Below the pieces are notes generated by a model. The model worked only from the letters and a program-made list of their open reading frames with translations. It was not told where the DNA came from and ran no database searches. Positions 58,087-64,000 of a stretch of 64,000 nt of DNA are shown here, in pieces. A program made the position numbers and the translations under genes. The stretch is from Clostridia bacterium (GTDB lineage Bacteria > Bacillota_A > Clostridia > Christensenellales > Aristaeellaceae): contig JAFWYA010000039.1 of NCBI GenBank assembly GCA_017517815.1, positions 1-64,000 on the forward strand, in the 5' to 3' direction. Every line of letters starts with the position of its first letter. Position 1 is the stretch's first letter.

Positions 58087-59379
58087 ATGAAGAAGCTGCT
58101 TATTCTGCTGGCCGTGCTGGCAGCCGCAGGACTGACTGTATTTTTTATCTCAGCCGGAAGGCAGGACGAGCCTGCGGCCGATGGCCCCGGCGTATATTAC
58201 CTGAACTTCAAGCCTGAACAAAGCGCGCAGTGGAATGCTGCGGCAAAGGCTTATACGCGCGCGACCGGCGTGCCGGTCACGGTGGTCACTGCCGCCAGCG
58301 GCACCTATGAAGATACTCTGCGTTCCGAAATGGCCAAGAGCGATCCTCCCACGCTGTTTCAGGTAAACGGCCCGGTCAGCCTGCGTGCATGGCGCAGCAG
58401 CTGCCTGGATCTGCGCGACACAGCGCTGTATCAGAACCTCAAAAGCGACGACTTCGCGCTGTTTCATAACGGACAGGTGCTGGGCGTGGCCTACGCCATT
58501 GAAACCTACGGCATCATCTGTAACAAAACGCTGCTGGCCAAGGCCGGTTACAAGCCGGAGGATATCAGCAGTTTTCAGTCGCTTAAAACCATCGCTGAGG
58601 ACATTCAGGCACGGCGGGAAGAGCTGGGCATTCGCGGGGCCTTTGCCTCCAGCGGCATGGATCCTTCCTCCGACTGGCGGTTCAAAACGCACCTGGCCAA
58701 TCTGCCCATCTACTGGGAATACCGCATGAAGGGCATTTCCGACTCCGCCGCCATCGAGGGAACCTATCTGGACGGCTACAAACGCATCTGGGACGTGTAC
58801 CTGCAAAACAGCACCTGCGAGCCCGCTGTGATCGGCGCACGTACCGGCGAGGATGCAGCCTCCGAATTCGCGCTTGGCGAGGCCGTGTTTTACCAGAATG
58901 GCACATGGGCCTATCAGGACGTGACGGCAGAGGGCCTGACGGATGACGACCTGACGATGATCCCCATCTATATCGGCGTGCCGGGGGAGGACGATCAGGG
59001 CCTGTGCACAGGTTCGGAGAATTACTGGTGCATCAACAAAAACGCCGCCCCGGAAAACGTCGAGGCGACAAAGCAGTTTGTGCAGTGGCTGGTGACCGAT
59101 CCCGAAGGGCAGCGCATTCTCACTGAGGATATGGGCTTTGTAACGCCCTTTTCCAACTTTGACAGCGTACCGCAAAACGCGCTGCAGCGTGCAGCAGCAG
59201 CCGACCTTGCCTCCGGCCTCGAGCCTGTGGGCTGGGCTTTTACCACCATTCCCTCTGATAACTGGAAAAACCTGCTTGGCGCGGCGCTTTTGGAATACGC
59301 GCAGGGCACCGGCACATGGGACGCCGTGGAAAAAACCTTTGTGGACGGCTGGCGCGCCGAGGCCGAAGCTGCTGTATAA
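58087..59379 (+). CDS. Sugar ABC transporter substrate-binding protein
   Basis: A 430-residue family 1 (SBP_bac_1) extracellular binding protein. The N-terminal hydrophobic segment KKLLILLAVLAAAGLTVFFI lacks a lipobox cysteine, so it may stay as a membrane anchor. The mature part has YYLNFKPEQSAQWNAAAKAY, GVAYAIETYGIICNKTLL and FALGEAVFYQNGTWAYQD, all family features. First of three genes of a carbohydrate importer; the ATPase is elsewhere, as is usual when a shared MsmK-type ATPase is used. Confidence 0.92.
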   Translation: MKKLLILLAVLAAAGLTVFFISAGRQDEPAADGPGVYYLNFKPEQSAQWNAAAKAYTRATGVPVTVVTAASGTYEDTLRSEMAKSDPPTLFQVNGPVSLRAWRSSCLDLRDTALYQNLKSDDFALFHNGQVLGVAYAIETYGIICNKTLLAKAGYKPEDISSFQSLKTIAEDIQARREELGIRGAFASSGMDPSSDWRFKTHLANLPIYWEYRMKGISDSAAIEGTYLDGYKRIWDVYLQNSTCEPAVIGARTGEDAASEFALGEAVFYQNGTWAYQDVTAEGLTDDDLTMIPIYIGVPGEDDQGLCTGSENYWCINKNAAPENVEATKQFVQWLVTDPEGQRILTEDMGFVTPFSNFDSVPQNALQRAAAADLASGLEPVGWAFTTIPSDNWKNLLGAALLEYAQGTGTWDAVEKTFVDGWRAEAEAAV

Positions 59380-59400
59380 ACCATTGGAAAGGAGCCGTTC

Positions 59401-60249
59401 ATGGAACGAGCGGTCAAAAAATACTGGCCTGTTTTTGTGCTGCCCACGATGCTGGCCTGCCTGATCGGGTTTATCATCCCATTTGTGATGGGGCTGTACC
59501 TGAGCTTTTGCAGCTTCACCACCCTGTCGGACGCCGTGTTCACAGGCTTTGACAACTACATACGCGCTTTTGCCGATACCTCCGACAGCTTTGTGCATGC
59601 GCTGTGGTACACTGCGCTGTTTGCCTTTCTTTCCACGGCGCTGATCAATGGGCTGGCCATTCTTGTGGCTCTGGCACTGGTCAGGCCGTTTCGCGGGGTC
59701 AACGCCTTTCGCACGGTATTTTTCATGCCCAATCTCATTGGCGGCATCGTGCTGGGCTGGCTGTGGCAGGTGATTTTAAACGGCATTCTCTCGCGCTGGG
59801 GGCTTACGCTGGTCAGCAGTGAATGGTACGGCTTCTGGGGGCTGATCGTGGTCACGCTGTGGCAGCAGATGGGCTACATGATGATCATCTACATTTCCGG
59901 CCTGCAGGCAATTCCCCATGAGCAGCTGGAAGCCGCCGCCATCGACGGTGCGACGGCGCTGCAGACCTTCTGGCACGTCAAGCTGCCCATGCTGATGCCG
60001 TCGATCACCATCTGCCTGTTTCTGACGCTGACCAACGGTTTTAAGCTGTTTGACCAGAACCTTGCGCTCACAGCAGGCATGCCATCGAACCGCTCGCAGC
60101 TTTTGGCGCTGAACATCTACTCCACCTTTTACGGACGCACAGGCTGGGCAGGCGCAGGGCAGGCCAAGGCAGTGGTGTTTTGCGCCATTGTGGTGGTCAT
60201 CGCCATGCTGCAGCTGAAATGGACCAGAAACCGGGAGGTGCAGCAATGA
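59401..60249 (+). CDS. Sugar ABC transporter permease (MalF type)
   Basis: A 282-residue permease with six helices, starting WPVFVLPTMLACLIGFIIPF. The EAA motif is EQLEAAAIDGATALQTFWHV. It lies 21 nt after the binding-protein gene and overlaps the next permease by 4 nt. Confidence 0.94.
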   Translation: MERAVKKYWPVFVLPTMLACLIGFIIPFVMGLYLSFCSFTTLSDAVFTGFDNYIRAFADTSDSFVHALWYTALFAFLSTALINGLAILVALALVRPFRGVNAFRTVFFMPNLIGGIVLGWLWQVILNGILSRWGLTLVSSEWYGFWGLIVVTLWQQMGYMMIIYISGLQAIPHEQLEAAAIDGATALQTFWHVKLPMLMPSITICLFLTLTNGFKLFDQNLALTAGMPSNRSQLLALNIYSTFYGRTGWAGAGQAKAVVFCAIVVVIAMLQLKWTRNREVQQ

Positions 60250-61076
60250 AACGCATGCAAAGCGCCCTTTGGACGGCGCTGTTTACGGTGCTGTCAGCAC
60301 TGTATTTGTGGCCGCTGGGCGTGGTGGCGCTCAACAGCTTCAAAAAGAAAGCCTACATCAGCCGCGCGCCGTTTGCGCTGCCTACCGCGCGCACATGGGC
60401 CGGATTTGTCAACTATACAACGGGACTGGAACTGACGAATTTTGCACAGTCGGCAGCGTACAGCCTGATCATCACCGTGCTGTCGGTGGGGCTGATCCTG
60501 CTTTGCACGTCGATGTGTGCATGGTACATCAGCCGTGTACAGACCCATGCAACGCATGGGGTTTATCTGCTGTGCGTGTTTTCGATGGTGGTGCCGTTTC
60601 AGATGGTGATGTTCACCCTGTCCAAAGTGGCGAACCTGCTGCAGCTCAACACGCCGTTCACCCTGCCGGTGATCTATCTGGGATTTGGCGCAGGGCTGGC
60701 GGTGTTCATGTTTACAGGCTACATGCGATCGGTGCCGGTAGCGATCGAGGAATCCGCCATGATCGACGGCTGCGGGCCGCTGCGCATTTTCTTTGGCGTG
60801 GTTGCGCCCATCCTGCAGCCGGTGATGGTATCCACCGGCATTCTGGAAACCATGTGGATCTGGAACGACTATCTGCTGCCCTACCTGATTCTGGATTTGA
60901 AGCGCTACCGCACCATCCCCATTGCGGTGCAGTACCTGCGCGGGGGCTATGGCAGCGTGGACATGGGCGCGATGATGGCCATGCTTGTGCTGGCCATTGT
61001 GCCCATTGTGGTGCTGTATCTATTTTGTCAGAAATACATCGTAAGCGGCGTGGTCGCCGGTGCGGTGAAAGGCTAA
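60246..61076 (+). CDS. Sugar ABC transporter permease (MalG type)
   Basis: A 276-residue permease with six helices. The EAA motif is VAIEESAMIDGCGPLRIFFG, and the C-terminal MLVLAIVPIVVLYLFCQKYIVSGVVAGAVKG is the classic MalG-type ending. The start at 60246 overlaps the upstream permease stop (ATGA). Together with the preceding two genes it forms an oligosaccharide importer; the neighbouring GH2 enzyme may act on the imported sugar. Confidence 0.95.
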   Translation: MKRMQSALWTALFTVLSALYLWPLGVVALNSFKKKAYISRAPFALPTARTWAGFVNYTTGLELTNFAQSAAYSLIITVLSVGLILLCTSMCAWYISRVQTHATHGVYLLCVFSMVVPFQMVMFTLSKVANLLQLNTPFTLPVIYLGFGAGLAVFMFTGYMRSVPVAIEESAMIDGCGPLRIFFGVVAPILQPVMVSTGILETMWIWNDYLLPYLILDLKRYRTIPIAVQYLRGGYGSVDMGAMMAMLVLAIVPIVVLYLFCQKYIVSGVVAGAVKG

Positions 61077-61133
61077 CCGGCTGCTTCGAACAGAGCGCGG
61101 GCAAACGAAATCCGTCCCGCGCATTTCCCAAAC

Positions 61134-61162
61134 AAAAAACGGCGCATAACGCGCCGTTTTTT
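61134..61162. terminator. Bidirectional terminator between the sugar ABC operon and the GH2 gene
   Basis: A 12-bp perfect stem (AAAAAACGGCGC and complement), loop ATAAC, with A- and T-runs forming part of the stem. Confidence 0.88.
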
Positions 61163-61166
61163 GCTG

Positions 61167-64000
61167 TTACTTTTCAAACCGGAACCCTCTGAAATCAAAC
61201 TGCGAACCCGGCAGGAACACGAAGGTGACCGTGCAGTTTCCACCCGGAGTCTGGATGCGGAAGCGCTGGGGACCGCTGCCTCTGCGGAAGTCGGCGATCT
61301 CATTGACCTCTGCGCCGTCCGCATTCTGAATGCGGATGGTGATGGGGTTGTTGTCAAGCGCCGTCGCACCGTCGATGACCAGCTGCGCCTGCGCAGCATC
61401 ACCAAAATCCATGCGTTCAAACACCAGCGACACATTGTTGCCGATGTTTTCGATACCCTCCTCCGTGCGGGTGAAGCTGTCGCCGTACACCAGATCCGCG
61501 TCCAGCGCACGCTGCGGCAGCCATGCGCGGCTCTGACGGGTGAAGCTGAAGCCGCGCAGGTGGATCTTCTTTTCCATAGCGAAGCTGATGGTTTGAATCC
61601 CTGTGAGCCTTTTGGGCAGCCGGTAGGTTTCCGGCTGGTACACATTCCACTTGGACGGCTTCTGATACGGCAGCTTTGCGATCAGCTCGCCGCCTTCATC
61701 GGGATTGCCCAGATACATTTCCAGCTCGTAGAAATTACTGTCCAGCGCGAAGATGGGCAGGGTGATCTCGTCCGAACCGTCGGGCCCGAAGTCGACCCGT
61801 TCAAAACCTGCCATGCTGCGGCCGTCGCGGGCAAAGGCGATGCCCTTGTCGTTGCCGGGGCTGATCTCGCCGGAGGAAAAGTCATACAGGCCGGCGGTCA
61901 CAAAGTCATAAGGATCGCGGTTGGGCGTGCCCAGGCCCGTCATGGTGACCTCCATGTGCGACAGGATGCGCGGGTGATCAGCCCCGTTGGCGCACATGGC
62001 GCGCAGGTAGTTCACGCCGTCGCCCGCAGCGCGCACGATGACGCGGTCGTCCTGTACCTCCAGCTGTGCGCAGCCGTCGGCAATGGTGGCGGCGTTGGTG
62101 ATCTGCCACTGGATGGGCTGAGGCATGGCGTCCTCAGGCAGGCAGCGCCAGCGGAAGGCGACCTCGCGATGGTCGGCGTTCAGTTTCGTGCTGTCTTCGG
62201 GCAACAGCTCGATGCGGCGCACATGGTGCGGCTGCTCCACATGCGTATCCGGGCAGGACTGACGAGCGCCCACGCCCTCTTTCACCTCTGCGGCTTCGGC
62301 TTTCAGCACCAGCTCGGCGTTTTCCAGTCCGGGGCTGGTGACCTTTACACAGATTTCCCCCGCCTGTGTCAGCGTGCCGATCATGGCCAGCAGCCTGCCG
62401 CCAAACAGTCTCATGCTGGTGCCGCGGTACTGGTCGGTCTCGCTGGCGTCGCCGTTGTCCAGACCCATCAGCACGCCGCAGCCGCTGACTGTGACCTGCA
62501 TGCGGTCAATGGCGTTTTCGACAGGATGACCGTTTTCATCCACCGTGGAGATCTCCACAAAGGCCATGTCGCGCCCGTCGGCTTTGAGCACCGTCTGCTC
62601 CGCCTTCAGCACAATGCGTCGGCTGTCGCCGAAGGAATGACGTTCAGCCTCAGCAATTGGCTGACCATCCGCATCATAGGCCACTGCGCGCAGCACGCCT
62701 GCCTCATACGGAACGCGCCAGCGGGGCAGGCAGCCCTCCGCCGTGCGTGTCACAGCCTTGCATCCCAGCGAACGGCCGTTCAAAAACAACTCGCAGGCAG
62801 CCCCGTTGGTCATGACATTGACGTCGATCAGCTGGCCGGGATTCCAGTCCCAATGCACACCGATATGCGCCATGGGCGCAGCAGTCCACATGGACTGGAA
62901 CAGATAGTACAGATCCTTGGGGAAGCAGGCGGTATCGGCATAGCCGAAATAGCTGCCGCGCGTGTGGTAGGGCGTGGGTTCGCCGATGTAGTCGATGCCG
63001 CTCCACAAAAACTGGCCCATTGAATACGGCGTGTTCAGGTCGTCCACGATCAGCCTGCAGATGTCCTTGGTGCCCCAGCTGGTCAGGCTGTTGCCCAGCG
63101 CCGAGCACTGCAGATCAACGTCGGACAGAATGGGCGTATCAGCCGGGAAATGATACACCCCGCGGCTGGACACCAGCGACGCCGTTTCACTGCCGTAGAT
63201 GACCCAGTCCGGGTACTTGGCGTGATGCGACTCATACAGCTTTTCGGCGTAGTTGTAGCCGCCGTTTTTGATCACATCCACACAGCGCTGTGCGCCCTCC
63301 CACGGCATATAGTTCAGCCCCAGCGTCACCGCACCGTTATGCGCCGGATCGTGCTGATACACCTGCTGCGCAAGCCTGTGCGTGACCTCCGGGCCGTCGG
63401 CGTCGACATGCGTGTCAAGGATCTCATTGCCGATGGACCACAGGATAAGCGAGGGATGATTGCGGTCGCGCCGCACCCAGCTGGCAATGTCCATTTCCTC
63501 GCATTCTTCAAAGAAACGGGCATAATCATAGGTGTTTTTGCTGTGCCGCCACATATCGAAGGCTTCGTTCATGACCAGAATGCCCATTTCGTCGCACAGA
63601 TCCAGCACCTGACGGGCAGGCGGATTATGTGCCGTACGCAGAGCGTTTGCGCCCATCTGCTGCATCACGCGCAGCTGACGGCGGGCGGCGGGCTCGTGGA
63701 AGGCGGCGCCCAGCGCGCCAAGATCATGATGCAGGCACACGCCATGCACCTTGACCGGCTCATCATTGACAAACAGACCGGCGTCCGGCGTGAAACGCAC
63801 CGTGCGCAGACCTACGCGCTGGCGCACCGTATGTTCCCCCACCGCCGTTTCCAGCGTATACAGGTAGGGCGTTTGACAGCTCCACGGCTTTGCATCGGGA
63901 ACCTGCAGCGCACACTGTGCGCCCTTGCCCTGCGCCGCCATGCAGCCCTGCGCATCAAACAGACGGTGCGTCACCTCGCCGCTGCCGCACACCTCAGCGG
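61167..64000 (-). CDS. GH2-family glycosidase (beta-galactosidase-like), 5' end beyond right edge
   Basis: At least 944 residues, cut at the N-terminal side by the window edge. The visible part starts inside the GH2 immunoglobulin-like domain. The catalytic TIM barrel follows (VGLRTVRFTPDAGLFVNDEP, KVHGVCLHHDLGALGAAFHE, ANALRTAHNPP) with acid/base Glu in WSIGNE and a candidate nucleophile in YGSETAS. Beta-rich domains with GH2 C-terminal character come next, then two malectin/CBM-like tail modules (FYELEMYLGNPDEGGE, IHLRGFSFTR, FDFRGFRFEK). Length and layout fit the large multidomain beta-galactosidase/glucuronidase group. Convergent with the sugar ABC operon. Confidence 0.9.
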   Translation of the reverse strand, partial: AEVCGSGEVTHRLFDAQGCMAAQGKGAQCALQVPDAKPWSCQTPYLYTLETAVGEHTVRQRVGLRTVRFTPDAGLFVNDEPVKVHGVCLHHDLGALGAAFHEPAARRQLRVMQQMGANALRTAHNPPARQVLDLCDEMGILVMNEAFDMWRHSKNTYDYARFFEECEEMDIASWVRRDRNHPSLILWSIGNEILDTHVDADGPEVTHRLAQQVYQHDPAHNGAVTLGLNYMPWEGAQRCVDVIKNGGYNYAEKLYESHHAKYPDWVIYGSETASLVSSRGVYHFPADTPILSDVDLQCSALGNSLTSWGTKDICRLIVDDLNTPYSMGQFLWSGIDYIGEPTPYHTRGSYFGYADTACFPKDLYYLFQSMWTAAPMAHIGVHWDWNPGQLIDVNVMTNGAACELFLNGRSLGCKAVTRTAEGCLPRWRVPYEAGVLRAVAYDADGQPIAEAERHSFGDSRRIVLKAEQTVLKADGRDMAFVEISTVDENGHPVENAIDRMQVTVSGCGVLMGLDNGDASETDQYRGTSMRLFGGRLLAMIGTLTQAGEICVKVTSPGLENAELVLKAEAAEVKEGVGARQSCPDTHVEQPHHVRRIELLPEDSTKLNADHREVAFRWRCLPEDAMPQPIQWQITNAATIADGCAQLEVQDDRVIVRAAGDGVNYLRAMCANGADHPRILSHMEVTMTGLGTPNRDPYDFVTAGLYDFSSGEISPGNDKGIAFARDGRSMAGFERVDFGPDGSDEITLPIFALDSNFYELEMYLGNPDEGGELIAKLPYQKPSKWNVYQPETYRLPKRLTGIQTISFAMEKKIHLRGFSFTRQSRAWLPQRALDADLVYGDSFTRTEEGIENIGNNVSLVFERMDFGDAAQAQLVIDGATALDNNPITIRIQNADGAEVNEIADFRRGSGPQRFRIQTPGGNCTVTFVFLPGSQFDFRGFRFEK

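Noticed and set aside
61161..63023. Plus-strand open frame of 620 codons opposite the GH2 gene
   Set aside because: Shadow of a clear glycosidase; begins within the terminator region of the sugar ABC operon.

Overview
The window is chromosomal DNA from a GC-rich, endospore-forming member of the Clostridia (Firmicutes). The sporulation genes spoIIGA, sigE and sigG, a threonyl-tRNA synthetase with a T-box leader, Gram-positive type sigma-A promoters (many TTGACA/17 bp/TATAAT), strong AGGAGG ribosome binding sites and frequent TTG start codons all point there. The glycosidases suggest a plant-polysaccharide diet, as in gut clostridia. I cannot name a genus. I see no rRNA, tRNA, CRISPR array, insertion sequence or prophage.

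Region 1 (1-14 kb) lies around the probable chromosome origin. It holds the 5' part of rpoB, an RseC-like redox membrane protein, RNase J, glycerol-1-phosphate dehydrogenase, a Nudix hydrolase, a YczE-like membrane protein, a secreted protein joining a dead sortase-B fold to a C39-like peptidase domain, an MFS transporter, a zinc-ribbon protein and dnaA. The 450 bp next to dnaA carry DnaA boxes and an AT-rich tract, so oriC is placed there. dnaA lacks its usual neighbours (rpmH, dnaN, recF), and rpoB lacks rplJL.

Region 2 (14-26 kb) holds envelope and sporulation genes: murG, a large DUF6020-like membrane protein, a glycerophosphodiesterase/MFS pair, the scar of a deleted TetR/EamA pair, HtrA protease, murA, a J-domain/TPR protein, the spoIIGA-sigE operon, and an amidohydrolase.

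Region 3 (26-46 kb) is metabolic. It has a six-gene leftward unit (HAD phosphatase, L,D-transpeptidase, azlC, azlD, unknown, trmO), an arginine-type ABC transporter behind a consensus ARG box, a two-subunit fumarase, aconitase, and a xylan-type set (GH67 alpha-glucuronidase, MBL hydrolase, GH39 xylosidase, and a second GH39-like enzyme). sigG sits alone at 44.4-45.2 kb next to a sirtuin.

Region 4 (46-53 kb) is a tight six-gene leftward operon: a secreted papain-fold protein, a catalytically dead phosphoglycerate-mutase homologue, RarA, an orphan Spo0B-type sensor kinase, a Wzx-like flippase and a glycosyltransferase. Region 5 (53-64 kb) has thrS with its T-box, two uncharacterised envelope-type genes, a GNAT-phosphomannose isomerase fusion, a sugar ABC transporter and a large GH2 glycosidase cut by the right edge.

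The points most worth a second look are the sortase-fold/C39 fusion (8479-9987), the pseudo-phosphoglycerate mutase in its conserved-looking operon, the GNAT-ManA fusion, the ARG box, the TetR/EamA deletion scar, and a family of two-hairpin intergenic repeats.
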